Shown here: positions 18,201 to 26,652 of the stretch, piece by piece
Numbering within the stretch: position 1 is the stretch's first letter
How the letters are laid out: each line of letters begins with the position of its first letter
DNA from: Candidatus Endomicrobiellum roisinitermitis
Lineage (GTDB): Bacteria; Elusimicrobiota; Endomicrobiia; Endomicrobiales; Endomicrobiaceae
Direction: 5' to 3'
Assembly (NCBI GenBank): GCA_031287855.1
Contig: JAITSL010000050.1
Span: 1 to 64,000 of the forward strand
DNA length: 64,000 bases
The notes under the pieces: generated by a model
What the model was told of the DNA's origin: nothing
Seen by the model: the letters and a program-made list of their open reading frames with translations, nothing else
Databases searched by the model: none
Made by a program: the position numbers and the translations under genes

Positions 18201-18730
18201 ATTTTAAAACAGCGCAAACTGTGCGTGTAGCAGGCATGATAGTTTCTGTGAAAAAGCTTATTTCTAAAACAAAAAAAGAGCCTTATGCTAGGCTTAAAAT
18301 AGAAGATTTACACGGGAGTGTTGATGTTATAGTTTTTCCAAAAAATTTTGAGAAATTTAGCAGCTACCTTACTCCTAATAATGTTGTAGTAGTAAAAGGT
18401 AGTCTCATGGGATCTCAAGGCCAACCAGAAATTATAGTAGAAGATATTATGACTTTAGAAGAAGCAAAAAAGAAATTTCTTCCTAATAGTGGGGAAGTTC
18501 ATATAAAACTTTCAACTACAAGATATGACGATACTTTAAATGAAGAGTTAAAGAAAACTTTTGAAAATTATAAAGGTAAAGTAAAAGTTTTTATAGATTT
18601 AGAGGATTTGGTTCACGGAAAATTTTCCATTGAAACAGGATTTCTTGTGGAATGTTCAGATAAATTTATAAATGATGTTGAAACTTCTATAGGTACAACA
18701 GATTCTGTTGAACTTCACTATTCAAATTAA
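15206..18730 (+). CDS. dnaE: DNA polymerase III alpha subunit
   Basis: A 1174-residue C-family replicative polymerase. The N-terminal PHP domain starts with HLHNHTEYSLLDGA, followed by the palm and its catalytic aspartates in MPDLDIDFADSGRDE (about residue 410). The tau/beta-clamp binding and OB-fold regions are in the last third (VRVAGMIVSVKKL, YARLKIEDLHG). Length and order fit DnaE. ATG 15206 is preferred over GTG 15197, because taggtg lies 6 nt upstream of it and MAQEFVHLHNH matches family starts. It is followed after 15 nt by serS, suggesting co-transcription. Complete. Confidence 0.97.
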   Translation: MAQEFVHLHNHTEYSLLDGACKLTDDKGNPGELFNLIANEYKMSALAITDHGNMYGAMEFYWAAKQSGLKPIIGCEIYVAPKSRFDKNIDTTSDDGGNYNHLILLAKDFQGYQNIMRIVSIGFTEGFYYKPRVDKEVLRKYSKGLIALSGCIAGEVASTLLKNNNEKAQKVATEYQDIFGEDNFYIEIMDNGLEEQQRIIPSLLDLSKKTGIPLVATNDCHFLKKEDFEIHDILLCIGTNKMLDDPKRLRFNSDLFYYRSPEDMIKTFSYVPEAIKNTLVIAEKTNLEISTDKLLLPQFPVPKEYKSDSEYLEYLCNQGLKTKYVNIQQEHRERLKQELDIINRMGFASYFLIVSDFVKYSKDHGISVGPGRGSGAGSMVAYTLDITDICPLKYDLLFERFLNPDRRSMPDLDIDFADSGRDEVIKYVRQKYGEEKCAQIITFGSMQARLVIKDVARVLGFTPTESNNIAKLVPHNTSIKQALESSIDLSKLVKSDEKIARLITISQKLEGLKRHTGVHAAGMVIANEEITNYSPLAKSKEIVTTQYDGIVLPQLGLLKVDFLGLRTLTIIDDCVKFIQQNNPNFNLDDITLDDNKTYQLLEEAKTMGVFQLEGRGVRDLIRKLKPSSIDDIIALIALYRPGPMGGAGRLDDFVNRKHGKTKIVYDHPLQEPILKSTYGVILYQEQVMKMSVALAGFTPGEADTLRKAMSKKIPEVIEKQREKFISGAKEKGIDKKISEKIFHNIVAFGGYGFNKSHSAAYGLVSYRTAYLKANYSLEYLTALLNSEIGRSAIKDNEESKLIMYLDDASTFGISVLSPDIQYSDGKFKIEGKNIRFGLLAIKNVGEGLTESIEQARMENGVPQKFKDWDDFLKKIDLKSTNKKALESLAKAGAFDSFGKEKLQVRADLIASIDSSVDKASKIKQDENSAQGFLFDSSDTMNISSIQKSKPLDLFEALDFEKEVLGFYLSGHPLTPLKRELVAYSNFSLDKLPEPKENVDFKTAQTVRVAGMIVSVKKLISKTKKEPYARLKIEDLHGSVDVIVFPKNFEKFSSYLTPNNVVVVKGSLMGSQGQPEIIVEDIMTLEEAKKKFLPNSGEVHIKLSTTRYDDTLNEELKKTFENYKGKVKVFIDLEDLVHGKFSIETGFLVECSDKFINDVETSIGTTDSVELHYSN

Positions 18731-18745
18731 ATCTAGGGAGATAAA

Positions 18746-20035
18746 ATGTTAGATATAAAGGTTATTAGAGAAAATGTTGAAGCTGTAAAACAAGCAATGC
18801 TTTCTAGAAATAAAGATATTGATTTTAAACAACTTTTAAAATGGGATCAGGAAAGGAAAGTTGTAATAAGCAGAATGGAATCTTTAAGACTTAAAAGAAA
18901 TGAAGAATCTGAAAAAATAGGCAATCTTAAAAGAGAAGGTAAAGAGCCGTCTTTAGACTTGCTTGAAGAGATAAACGAGTTAAGAGATGTGATACAACAA
19001 CAAGAAGGGCAGTTGTTAATGATAGGGAATCAAATAGAAGATTTTCTTCTTAGTCTGCCTAACATTCCTGACGAAAGTGTGCCTGTTGGAAAAGATGAAA
19101 AAGATAACAAAGTTATAAGGCTTGTTGGAAAACCAAAAGAATTTCCTTTTAAGCCTAAACAGCACTGGGAAATTGGCGAGAAGCTTGGGATTTTAGATTT
19201 TGAAGTAGCGTCAAAAATTTCTGGGGCGCGTTTTGTAGTGTTTAAAAATGAAGGCTGTGCTCTAGAAAGAGCAATTACTTCTTTTTTTCTTGATACACAC
19301 AAAGAAAAAGGTTATCAAGAAATAATGGCTCCTTATCTTGTCAATAGCGCTTCTATGAGAGGTACAGGGCAACTTCCAAAATTTGGGGAAGATGCATTCA
19401 AATGTATGAGCGATGATTTGTATTTAATACCAACTGCAGAGGTTTCTGTTACAAATATTTATAGGGACACTATACTTGATGAGCCTGCCCTTCCTCAAAA
19501 ATTTGTTTCTTATTCTGCCTGTTTTAGGAGAGAGGCAGGCACTTATGGTAGGGACACAAAGGGACTTATAAGGAATCATCAGTTTGAAAAAGTTGAACTT
19601 GTAAAGTTTGTAAGTCCTAAAGATTCAAACGAGCAATTAGAAAGTTTGGTCTCTGATGCGGGGCACGTTTTAGAACTTTTAGGACTCCCTTATAGAGTAG
19701 TTCTTTTATCTACTGGTGATATGGGCTTTTCTTCAGCAAAGACTTATGATTTAGAAGTATGGCTTTCAGGGGACTCGATGTATAGAGAAATTTCGTCATG
19801 TTCAAATTTTAAAGATTTTCAAGCAAGGAGAATGAATGCGAAAATAAAATACAAGGATAAGAAAAGAGAGCTTCTACATACTCTTAACGGATCCGGCGTT
19901 GCTGTGGGTAGGACTTTTGCTGCCATTTTAGAATATTACCAACAAGAAGATGGTTCAGTGGTCATTCCAGAAGTTTTGCGTAAATATGTAAATTTTGATG
20001 TTATCAGACCCAAAAAATCTCCTTTGACACAATGA
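18746..20035 (+). CDS. serS: Seryl-tRNA synthetase
   Basis: A 429-residue class II synthetase charging tRNA-Ser. It has the N-terminal long coiled-coil arm (about 30-105) and motif 2 [20 protein letters not shown], followed by [25 protein letters not shown] precedes motif 3, [16 protein letters not shown]. gggag lies 7 nt before ATG 18746. It is probably in an operon with dnaE and ends before a bidirectional terminator at 20121. A tRNA-Ser(GCU) gene is nearby at 22258. Confidence 0.97.
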   Translation: MLDIKVIRENVEAVKQAMLSRNKDIDFKQLLKWDQERKVVISRMESLRLKRNEESEKIGNLKREGKEPSLDLLEEINELRDVIQQQEGQLLMIGNQIEDFLLSLPNIPDESVPVGKDEKDNKVIRLVGKPKEFPFKPKQHWEIGEKLGILDFEVASKISGARFVVFKNEGCALERAITSFFLDTHKEKGYQEIMAPYLVNSASMRGTGQLPKFGEDAFKCMSDDLYLIPTAEVSVTNIYRDTILDEPALPQKFVSYSACFRREAGTYGRDTKGLIRNHQFEKVELVKFVSPKDSNEQLESLVSDAGHVLELLGLPYRVVLLSTGDMGFSSAKTYDLEVWLSGDSMYREISSCSNFKDFQARRMNAKIKYKDKKRELLHTLNGSGVAVGRTFAAILEYYQQEDGSVVIPEVLRKYVNFDVIRPKKSPLTQ

Positions 20036-20120
20036 TAATGTTAGCTATTAATTTTAGGATAACCATGGAGAGATTATGGTCGAAAAAAGATTACGTAAAT
20101 ATACGTCTGAGTAAAAAATA

Positions 20121-20155
20121 AAAAACCCATCTAGTTTACTACTAGACGGGTTTTT
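20121..20155. terminator. Bidirectional terminator between serS and lysine-rich gene
   Basis: A 15-bp stem (aaaaacccatctagt / actagacgggttttt) with a 5-nt loop. On the plus strand there is one A-C mismatch, which becomes a G-U pair in the minus-strand RNA. A-runs and T-runs flank it on either side. It lies between serS and the convergent small gene ending at 20167. Confidence 0.85.
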
Positions 20156-20166
20156 TATTCTAGATT

Positions 20167-20274
20167 TTATCTTGCTTTCTTCTTCGTGGCCTTTTTCGCC
20201 TTAGATACTACTTTTTTTACAACCTTTTTCTTAGGAGTTGCCTTTTTTGTTTTGCATCCAGATCCACAAGCCAT
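20167..20274 (-). CDS. 35-residue lysine-rich basic protein
   Basis: A small minus-strand gene, starting MACGSGCKTKKATPKKK and ending SKAKKATKKKAR. About 40% of the residues are lysine, in the (K/A/V/T)-rich pattern of histone H1-like C-terminal tails, after a two-cysteine N-terminus (CGSGC). It has a clear aggag 6 nt before the ATG and a terminator 12 nt past the stop, so I consider it real. It resembles the lysine-rich tail of the 114-residue protein at 52794. Nucleic-acid binding is likely from charge; the Cys pair could bind metal. Function is not established. Confidence 0.72.
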   Translation of the reverse strand: MACGSGCKTKKATPKKKVVKKVVSKAKKATKKKAR

Positions 20275-20380
20275 GTTTGACTCCTTTTGGGAAAAATTCC
20301 CTTATTTTTTCGCGCAAAGCGCAAGGAATTTTAAATAACATATGTTTAAATATTATATATAGTACAATAAATAAAAAAAA

Positions 20381-21178
20381 TCAAATTTTTTTCAAATCAT
20401 TAGGTATTTGGCGAGGAGGAAGTTTAATGCTTTTCATTTCAAAAAATCCAGAAATAATAGCACCAGTAAAATAAATGGTCCAAAGATAAGTATAGTAAAG
20501 TCCTGCAATAGCTGCGATTCCTGCTAAAATAAAAGAGACTGCAAAAATAATAAGACTTGCTTCAAGATATTTCCATTTTGTAGGCATTAGATTGTAAATA
20601 TTTGTAAGAGTATAATTATGTCTCCTATGTCTTACATAAGCTGCCGCAAGGAGTAGAAACCCTACCGGCGAAACAAATTGGCAAGTTAGATGTATCAACA
20701 CAAGTTGTATTGACGATTGAGAATGAAACCACATTGGATCGTAAATAGCAATATTACCCCAGATGGATATAATTTTTGACTCAGTTACAGCAATAGTATT
20801 TATAAGTACAAATATAATACCCATTAATACACCTATTGAGTAAGCTGCAAATTTGTTTGAACGCGGTGCTCCACTTGGTGTTGGTACCCAATGAAAAATA
20901 GCAACAAGAATAGAAGGAGAGATAAGGGCCATTAAAAAAAGCTGTCTTGTGCAATTAATTATTAGAGGCCAAGGATGAGTCCCTAAAATGTTTTGCAGAG
21001 GTCGTGTGATAAAATAAATACCAAACAATATAAAAGCAGTTTCAAGTTTTCTAAATCCAATTTCTCCAAACATTATAGAACGAAACTTACTTGTACGTTT
21101 TACTTGAAATGCCATTAAAAAGTACATAGACCCTGCAATTAATGGTAGTAAAAAAGTCACTATAAAACTAAAATTCAT
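20381..21178 (-). CDS. Integral membrane protein, seven predicted helices
   Basis: A 265-residue hydrophobic protein with about seven membrane segments spread across its length. There is no soluble catalytic domain. Short charged loops include VKRTSKF and the basic stretch YVRHRRHN. ATG 21178 is chosen because ggaga lies 6 nt upstream; the ATG at 21199 has no such site. The topology recalls the 7TM sensor modules fused to signalling domains, but here nothing follows. I do not recognise the family. It lies upstream of the small lysine-rich gene on the same strand, with about 105 nt between. Confidence 0.75.
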   Translation of the reverse strand: MNFSFIVTFLLPLIAGSMYFLMAFQVKRTSKFRSIMFGEIGFRKLETAFILFGIYFITRPLQNILGTHPWPLIINCTRQLFLMALISPSILVAIFHWVPTPSGAPRSNKFAAYSIGVLMGIIFVLINTIAVTESKIISIWGNIAIYDPMWFHSQSSIQLVLIHLTCQFVSPVGFLLLAAAYVRHRRHNYTLTNIYNLMPTKWKYLEASLIIFAVSFILAGIAAIAGLYYTYLWTIYFTGAIISGFFEMKSIKLPPRQIPNDLKKI

Positions 21179-21279
21179 TGTTTCTCCAAAATAGATCATT
21201 TGTAAGTAATACTTAAAAGCTATTTTTTATTAACTTATGAGTAGTTCAATTCCTGCAGTTGTCGGCTTGAAATAATTTT

Positions 21280-22155
21280 CTAATTATGATTTATTTTATT
21301 ATTAAATGCTTTTAAAGTGTTTTCTAAAAGCATTGTTATTGTCATAGGGCCAACACCACCAGGTACAGGTGTTATATTTATGTTCATATCTTTGACAGAA
21401 TCAAAATCCACATCGCCGCATAAACCGTCTGGCGTTCTATTAATTCCAACATCAATGACTACTGCACCATCTTTTATAAAGTCTTTATTTACAAATTTTG
21501 GTTTCCCAATAGCTGCAACTATTATATCTGCATTTTTACATAAGTTTTTTAAATTATTGGTTTTTGAGTGAGCCATTATTACAGTTGCGTTATTTGCTAG
21601 TAACAACATAGAGACAGGTTTGCCAACAAGGTTAGATCTTCCTATAACAACTGCGATTTTACCTGCCAAGTTTATATTAGATACGTGTAATATGTGTATA
21701 ATGCCGAGCGGTGTACAAGAAACTAAAATATTTTTTTCTATAATTTCATTCCAACTTTTTGAAAGGTTAAGTAACCCCGCATTAAAAGGATGTAGTCCAT
21801 CTACATCTTTTAAAGGGTTGATAGCGTTAATACAACCTTGTGCGTCTTGGTTGTTTGGTAAAGGTAATTGTAAGAGAATGCCGTCAACTTCTTGATCATT
21901 GTTTAAATTTTTTATTAAGGAAAGAATGTTTTCTATAGATGCGTTTTCATGCAAAGTATGATGAAAAGATTTAATACCAACATCTTCACAGGCTTTAATT
22001 TTAGATTTAATGTATACTTGACTTGCAGGATTATTTCCAACTAGAATTGTTGCTAACCCTGGAACTCTACTAGTTTGTTGCTTAATTTTTTCAATTCTAT
22101 TTTCAATTTCAATTCTTTTTTCATAAGATATCTTTTTACCATCAATTAAGTTCAT
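21280..22155 (-). CDS. folD: Methylene-THF dehydrogenase / cyclohydrolase
   Basis: A 291-residue bifunctional enzyme interconverting 5,10-methylene-THF and 10-formyl-THF. Conserved blocks are LVGNNPASQVYIKSK (catalytic Lys), GILLQLPLP, DVDGLHPFN, CTPLGI, VVIGRSNLVGKP (NADP binding), AVVIDVGINR and PVPGGVGPMTI. ATG 22155 follows agagg; an in-frame ATG 13 codons upstream adds a non-conserved tail. Product use links to the glycine cleavage genes at 27 kb. Complete. Confidence 0.96.
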   Translation of the reverse strand: MNLIDGKKISYEKRIEIENRIEKIKQQTSRVPGLATILVGNNPASQVYIKSKIKACEDVGIKSFHHTLHENASIENILSLIKNLNNDQEVDGILLQLPLPNNQDAQGCINAINPLKDVDGLHPFNAGLLNLSKSWNEIIEKNILVSCTPLGIIHILHVSNINLAGKIAVVIGRSNLVGKPVSMLLLANNATVIMAHSKTNNLKNLCKNADIIVAAIGKPKFVNKDFIKDGAVVIDVGINRTPDGLCGDVDFDSVKDMNINITPVPGGVGPMTITMLLENTLKAFNNKINHN

Positions 22156-22209
22156 CTTAGCCTCTTTTTGACAACCAATAAATATATTGTACAAATAATT
22201 GTGAAATTA

Positions 22210-22238
22210 TTGCAACGTGTAATATTTTTTAGTATAAT
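22210..22238 (+). promoter_or_regulatory. Promoter of tRNA-Ser gene
   Basis: A -35 TTGCAA (22210-22215) and a perfect -10 TATAAT (22233-22238) lie 17 nt apart, ending 19 nt before the tRNA 5' end. Confidence 0.75.
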
Positions 22239-22257
22239 CTCTGACAATGTAAAGTAT

Positions 22258-22349
22258 GGAGGGGTCGCATAGTTGGTCTAGTGCGCTGGTTTGCTAAACC
22301 GGTGTACGGATGAAGGTCCGTACCGAGAGTTCGAATCTCTCCCCCTCCG
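22258..22349 (+). tRNA. tRNA-Ser (anticodon GCU)
   Basis: The acceptor stem ggagggg pairs with cccctcc (22342-22348), with discriminator G. The anticodon loop ttgctaa gives GCT. A long variable arm (gtacggatgaaggtccgtac) and the T-arm gagagttcgaatctctc make it a class II serine tRNA of 92 nt. CCA is not encoded. It reads AGC/AGU codons. Confidence 0.96.
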
Positions 22350-22526
22350 TTTTAATATATCGTAATGTGCACTTGCACAAATTGTGTAGATGTGTTATAG
22401 TTGTTTTCAAACGATAGGTTGGCAGATGAGAAGATAGTATAATCCTATCTTAATTCTACAACTAAACTATATAAGCTATATGTTAAGAGTTGTTATGTGT
22501 TGGTGGTATTTAGGAGGGTATTTAAG

Positions 22527-22778
22527 ATGGCAGTGCGTTTACGTTTGCAAAGAAGTGGCAAACCAAAAAGGCCTTATTATAAAATTGTAGCTATTGACCA
22601 AAGAACAAAAAGAGATGGTCAACCTATTGAAGTTTTAGGTCAATATGATCCGATAGCTAAAGATAGTAAGTGTAATGTTAATATGGATAGAGTTAATTAC
22701 TGGTTAAGTATAGGTGCAAAGGCATCTGAAACTGTTGCTGTATTAATAAAAAAGAAGCAAACAATAGAAACTAGATAA
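22527..22778 (+). CDS. rpsP: 30S ribosomal protein S16
   Basis: An 83-residue S16. Its MAVRLRLQRSGKPKRPYYKI start is typical of the family, followed by IEVLGQYDP and WLSIGAKAS. ATG 22527 has aggaggg 9 nt upstream; the ATG at 22497 is too far and not conserved. First gene of a run (khpA, rimM, trmD, rplS, rnhB, yraN) that matches the common rpsP-trmD-rplS operon. Small-subunit assembly protein. Confidence 0.97.
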   Translation: MAVRLRLQRSGKPKRPYYKIVAIDQRTKRDGQPIEVLGQYDPIAKDSKCNVNMDRVNYWLSIGAKASETVAVLIKKKQTIETR

Positions 22779-22813
22779 AAATTGGTCGAGGTTCGGCTTA
22801 AACAGGAGGATTT

Positions 22814-23044
22814 ATGAAGGATTTAGTACTTCTGATTGCGAAGGCTTTAGTTGACGATTCTAATCAAGTCGAAGTTAAAGAGGTTGCTGGAGAAAAAGCT
22901 ACTGTTTTAGAACTTAAAGTTGCACCTGGAGATAGGGGTAAGATTATTGGTAAAGAGGGACGGATTATTAAGGCAATAAGAGTTATTGTAAATTCGGCTT
23001 CTGCAAAGCTTGACAAGAGAGCAACTGTTGAAGTAGTAGAGTAA
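22814..23044 (+). CDS. khpA: KH-domain RNA-binding protein
   Basis: A 76-residue KH-domain protein with the GRGKIIGKEGR-like GxxG loop (GDRGKIIGKEGRIIKAIR, about 47-64). KhpA homologues sit between rpsP and rimM in many bacteria and bind RNA. aggagg lies just upstream of ATG 22814. The stop is 6 nt from the next ATG, so it is translationally coupled. Confidence 0.92.
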   Translation: MKDLVLLIAKALVDDSNQVEVKEVAGEKATVLELKVAPGDRGKIIGKEGRIIKAIRVIVNSASAKLDKRATVEVVE

Positions 23045-23050
23045 AAGTAA

Positions 23051-23362
23051 ATGGATTTTAAAAAAAGTGATTTAAAGTGGAAAATTTCCGATATCTTAGG
23101 TTTTGAGGTTTTTAATCAAAATGGATATAGACTAGGAATTCTTTCTGATATTATAGCTACTGGTAGTAACGATATCTGGGTTGTTAAGTATTATAATGAA
23201 GAAGTTTTGATTCCTGCTTTGAAAAATGTAATAAAAGAAGTAAATATTACAAGAAAAAAAGTTTTTGTAGTTTTGCCAAAAGAATATGATGATATTTACG
23301 GTCAAGTAAAATCGGCTGATGACACTTTTGAGTATGACGGTTATTTTGTGTATGAGGATTGA
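23051..23362 (+). CDS. rimM: RimM-like protein, PRC-barrel domain only
   Basis: A 103-residue protein at the rimM position between khpA and trmD. Residues about 12-85 match the C-terminal PRC barrel of RimM: DILGFEVFNQNGYRLG, ATGSNDIWVVKY, EEVLIPAL and IKEVNITRKKVFV. The N-terminal RimM barrel, which makes up the first 90-100 residues of normal RimM (about 170 residues) and helps in 30S maturation, is absent. There is no room for it upstream, since khpA ends 6 nt before. Either the N-terminal half was lost in this lineage or this is a PRC protein of changed role. It overlaps trmD by 11 nt. Confidence 0.8.
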   Translation: MDFKKSDLKWKISDILGFEVFNQNGYRLGILSDIIATGSNDIWVVKYYNEEVLIPALKNVIKEVNITRKKVFVVLPKEYDDIYGQVKSADDTFEYDGYFVYED

Positions 23363-24059
23363 TATTCTTACAATATTCCCAAAAATGTTTCAAGGACCTT
23401 TTACAGAAAGCTTGATAGGAAGAGCAATAAAAAATGGTATTTTACACATAAAAGTTACAAATATAAGGTCTTTTTGTAAAGATAAGCATAAAAAAGTTGA
23501 CGATAAGCCATTTGGTGGTGGTGTAGGAATGGTTTTAAAGCCAGAACCTTTATATGATGCTATAAAGAGTGTAGGTGTAAAAAAAAAGAACAATCTTTAT
23601 AAGAAGTATTATTCTAAACCTTACGTTATTTACATGTCACCACAAGGTAAAACTTTAAATAATGAAATCATAAAAAAATTTTCAAAGTTTAAACATTTAG
23701 TTTTTGTTTGTGGACATTATGAGGGCATAGATGAACGTATTATTAACTATGTTGATGAAGAAATATCTATAGGTGATTATATTCTTACAGGTGGGGAAAT
23801 TCCTGCCATGGTGGTAGTAGACAGTCTTGCAAGGCTGCTTCCTGGAGTTGTAAAAGAAGAATCTTCAGTTAAAAATGATTCGTTTTATAACGGGATTCTA
23901 GATTACGCACATTATACAAGGCCGGCTGTATTTAAAGGGAACAAAGTTCCTGATGTTTTGTTGTCTGGAGATCATAAAAAGATTGATCTATGGCGAAAAA
24001 AAGAAGCATACGAACGTACAAAGATACGGCGACCAGATTTGTTAAAAAGTAAGTTTTAG
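23352..24059 (+). CDS. trmD: tRNA (guanine-N1-)-methyltransferase
   Basis: A 235-residue SPOUT methyltransferase making m1G37 in tRNA. Blocks are [72 protein letters not shown] and the C-terminal RRPDLL. ATG 23352 overlaps the end of rimM by 11 nt and matches the family start; an upstream ATG in this frame (23319) only adds a non-conserved tail. Complete. Confidence 0.97.
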   Translation: MRIDILTIFPKMFQGPFTESLIGRAIKNGILHIKVTNIRSFCKDKHKKVDDKPFGGGVGMVLKPEPLYDAIKSVGVKKKNNLYKKYYSKPYVIYMSPQGKTLNNEIIKKFSKFKHLVFVCGHYEGIDERIINYVDEEISIGDYILTGGEIPAMVVVDSLARLLPGVVKEESSVKNDSFYNGILDYAHYTRPAVFKGNKVPDVLLSGDHKKIDLWRKKEAYERTKIRRPDLLKSKF

Positions 24060-24078
24060 TTTAAATAGGAGAATATCA

Positions 24079-24474
24079 ATGTCGTCATTATTAGATTATA
24101 TCCAAGCAGCGCAAAAGAAAGACTTAGGCGTATCTTTTAGACCTGGTGATCAAGTAAAAGTATATTTTAAAGTAGTTGAAGGTTCAAATGAAAGAATCCA
24201 AGTTATTGAAGGCACAGTAATACGCATAAAAGGTAGCGGGCTTTCAAAGACTTTTACGCTAAGAAAAGTTTCTTTTGGTGTAGGTGTAGAAGCGATTTTT
24301 CCTATTAATTCACCTCGTATTGAAAAAGTTGAAGTTGTAAGACATGGGAAAGTGCGTAGAGCAAAACTATACTATTTAAGAGATCTTTCGGGTAAAGCTG
24401 CAAGAATTTCTGAAGATTCTTCAAGAAGGGTTACAAGTACTAATAAAGCAAAGTCAGCTCAAATATCTTCGTAG
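24079..24474 (+). CDS. rplS: 50S ribosomal protein L19
   Basis: A 131-residue L19. [45 protein letters not shown] and the C-terminal [17 protein letters not shown] are as expected. It sits at the 30S-50S interface. The tail beyond about residue 115 is a short Ser/Lys-rich extension. A gga-type ribosome-binding site precedes ATG 24079. Co-transcribed with trmD (19-nt gap) and rnhB (13-nt gap). Confidence 0.97.
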   Translation: MSSLLDYIQAAQKKDLGVSFRPGDQVKVYFKVVEGSNERIQVIEGTVIRIKGSGLSKTFTLRKVSFGVGVEAIFPINSPRIEKVEVVRHGKVRRAKLYYLRDLSGKAARISEDSSRRVTSTNKAKSAQISS

Positions 24475-24487
24475 CAACTAAAAAAAG

Positions 24488-25102
24488 ATGGAATTATTTG
24501 CTTTTGATAAAGTTTTTTATGATAAAGGACCTAAGCTCGTTGCTGGTGTTGATGAGGCTGGGAGGGGTCCTTTAGCAGGACCTGTAGTAGCTTCAGCTGT
24601 TGTTCTTCCCAAAAGCTGCGTAATTGACAATTTAAACGATTCAAAAAAATTATCACCCAAAAAAAGAGAAATCCTTTTTAAAATAATAAAAGAAAAAGCT
24701 TTGTTTTATGCTATTTCTGTTGTAGACAGCAACACAATAGACAAAATAAATATTTTGCAAGCTACGCTTCTTGCAATGAAAAATAGTATTTTACAGTTAG
24801 AAAAAAAACCGGACATTTGTTTAATAGATGGTAATTGTAAAGTAAAAGAATTAGATATTGTTCAAAAAACGATAGTTGGAGGAGATGCAAAAAGTGCTGT
24901 TATTGCAGCTGCTTCAATACTTGCAAAGGTTACAAGAGACACTTTAATGGATAAATATGCAAAAAAATATCCTTTATATGGGTTTGAGAAACACAAAGGG
25001 TATGGTACTAAAAAGCATATTGAGGCTATAAAAGGATATGGTATTTGTCCAATACATAGAAAATCTTTTGCGCCGATATGTAATATAAGCCAACTAAACT
25101 GA
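24488..25102 (+). CDS. rnhB: Ribonuclease HII
   Basis: A 204-residue enzyme that cuts RNA in RNA/DNA hybrids and removes single ribonucleotides. The catalytic DEAGRGPLAGPVVA (Asp, Glu), LNDSKKLSPKKRE, ICLIDG (third Asp) and VGGDAKSAVIAAASILAKVT motifs are all present. It lies in the rpsP-trmD-rplS operon as in many bacteria. Complete. Confidence 0.97.
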   Translation: MELFAFDKVFYDKGPKLVAGVDEAGRGPLAGPVVASAVVLPKSCVIDNLNDSKKLSPKKREILFKIIKEKALFYAISVVDSNTIDKINILQATLLAMKNSILQLEKKPDICLIDGNCKVKELDIVQKTIVGGDAKSAVIAAASILAKVTRDTLMDKYAKKYPLYGFEKHKGYGTKKHIEAIKGYGICPIHRKSFAPICNISQLN

Positions 25103-25118
25103 CTATAGGATAAATTTT

Positions 25119-25496
25119 GTGTTTTTAAAACCAATAACAGCAAGAGAAGTGGGTTTTGATAAAGAAAAAGAAGCGTTATCGTATATAAAGAAACTCAAGT
25201 ATAAAATTTTAACAACAAACTTTACTACTAAGTTTGGTGAAATAGACATAGTTGCAAAAGATAAAGACACACTGGTTTTTATAGAGGTAAAATATAGAAA
25301 GTCTTTATATGCTGGCACTCCCCAAGAAGCTGTAACATTTGCTAAACAACAAAAAATTATTAAGTCTGCTATTGTCTACGTAAAGAAAAACGATATAAAA
25401 AGTGATATACGTTTTGACATAATAGCAATATATAATAATAAACTTGAATTAATTCAATCTGCGTTTATCCTTAAGTGTGACCAATTTTATATTTAA
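25119..25496 (+). CDS. yraN: YraN/UPF0102 family endonuclease-like protein
   Basis: A 125-residue UPF0102 protein with a PD-(D/E)XK-like core: GFDKEKEALSYIK at the N-terminus, FGEIDIVAKDKDTLVFIEVK (about 44-63) with the D...E-x-K catalytic pattern, and IRFDIIAI. The family commonly follows rnhB and is thought to act in DNA processing; its substrate is not settled. GTG 25119 has tagga 8 nt upstream. Last gene of this operon, followed by a MITE-like element. Confidence 0.9.
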   Translation: MFLKPITAREVGFDKEKEALSYIKKLKYKILTTNFTTKFGEIDIVAKDKDTLVFIEVKYRKSLYAGTPQEAVTFAKQQKIIKSAIVYVKKNDIKSDIRFDIIAIYNNKLELIQSAFILKCDQFYI

Positions 25497-25553
25497 CAAT
25501 TGTTGTGCCTGACAGTAATCTTTTGTTGCTCAGATGGTTCGGTTCGATTAGTT

Positions 25554-25774
25554 TGACTTAGTTTAGAACCTTACCTATGTTACTAGAGTGATCCACTAAA
25601 GTAATCACAAGTAAACACTTAATACAAATTAGCAAACTTGCTAAATGCTAAGACAAGAAATACTTAAATGTATTTAGCTTCACTTCATACAATGCTAATT
25701 TTGTATTAACATTAAATGTTTATTGCTCATATACAGCTCTTTAAGATAACTTCGCTAAGATTCTAAACTAGACC
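25554..25774. mobile_element. MITE-like element copy 3 (no inner segment, 221 bp)
   Basis: Reverse orientation compared with copies 1 and 2. It keeps the outer ends (ttgacttagtttagaacctt and gattctaaactagacc) and the arms, but lacks the inner 159-160 bp segment. At the matching point the sequence passes straight from the left arm to the right arm, so it may be an empty form of the outer element. It lies between yraN and the TPR gene. Confidence 0.7.
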
Positions 25775-25883
25775 TCTCTACTTGGCTCACAAACTAACAA
25801 TTTCTTAAAGCCAGTCAAGTCAGATATTTATAATGTTATAATAAAATAGTCTATCAAAATATATAGGTTGAATGCAGTTTTAA

Positions 25884-25912
25884 TTGACTGTAAAGTAATG
25901 CTTTGTTATAAT
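25884..25912 (+). promoter_or_regulatory. Promoter before the TPR gene
   Basis: A -35 TTGACT (25884-25889) and a perfect -10 TATAAT (25907-25912) with a 17-nt spacer lie about 90 nt before ATG 26002. It probably drives the 26-31 kb run of genes. Confidence 0.75.
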
Positions 25913-26001
25913 TTCCAAGTTGAAATTATTTACTGCACGGAAGTTTTTCATAACTAAGTTCTATAGAGAAATAAATAATAATAATAAAGAGGATCAGATA
26001 A

Positions 26002-26634
26002 ATGAAAGTTAACTTAAAAACAATGATCTCAAAACTCTTAAAAAAACAAAAAGAGGATAAAAGGATTAAATTTTTTACTTTTATAAGCATTGGTTTAGCA
26101 GTTGTTGTTACAACTATTTTTGTTGTATGTTTCAAACATCACCAAAACAATGTAGCTTCTACAAAACTAGCTTCAGCTTATGTTGCTTTTTCTCAAGGAA
26201 ACCAAAAGCAAGGAGTAGAACTATTAGATGAAACAATATCTAAGTACACTAAAATGCCTGCAGCATACCAGGCAAGACTTTTAAAGGCAGACATATTTAC
26301 TCAAATAGGCGCGTATGAAGAGGCATTAAAGCTTTTAAATGATACTGTAAAAGATGCAAAACCTGAAAAAATAAAACCTTTAGCTCAAGTTAGAATAATT
26401 TATGTCTTTGATACAAAACAAGATTACTTTAATGCTATAAACGCTTCAAGGGAGTTTATAGATAAGTATCATAGCCACTTTTTAGTAAAGGATGTTTATT
26501 TAAACTTAGCTGAATATTATCTTCTTTCAGGTTCTAAAGATGAGGCACTAAAAACGTTTAACGAAATTTTGATCAATTTCCCTGCAACTTTAGAAGCAGA
26601 AAAAGCTCAAAATAGAATTAATGAAATAAAATAA
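26002..26634 (+). CDS. Membrane-anchored TPR protein
   Basis: A 210-residue protein with a positively charged N-terminus, one transmembrane helix (about 25-46, FTFISIGLAVVVTTIFVVC) and a periplasmic region of helical TPR-like repeats (ALKLLNDTV, YFNAINASREFI, ALKTFNEILINFP). The layout is like YfgM and related tetratricopeptide proteins that act as scaffolds at the cell envelope. agagga lies upstream of ATG 26002. It precedes the outer-membrane protein gene by 18 nt. Exact role unknown. Confidence 0.8.
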   Translation: MKVNLKTMISKLLKKQKEDKRIKFFTFISIGLAVVVTTIFVVCFKHHQNNVASTKLASAYVAFSQGNQKQGVELLDETISKYTKMPAAYQARLLKADIFTQIGAYEEALKLLNDTVKDAKPEKIKPLAQVRIIYVFDTKQDYFNAINASREFIDKYHSHFLVKDVYLNLAEYYLLSGSKDEALKTFNEILINFPATLEAEKAQNRINEIK

Positions 26635-26652
26635 ACAAGAGAGGAAAAGTTA

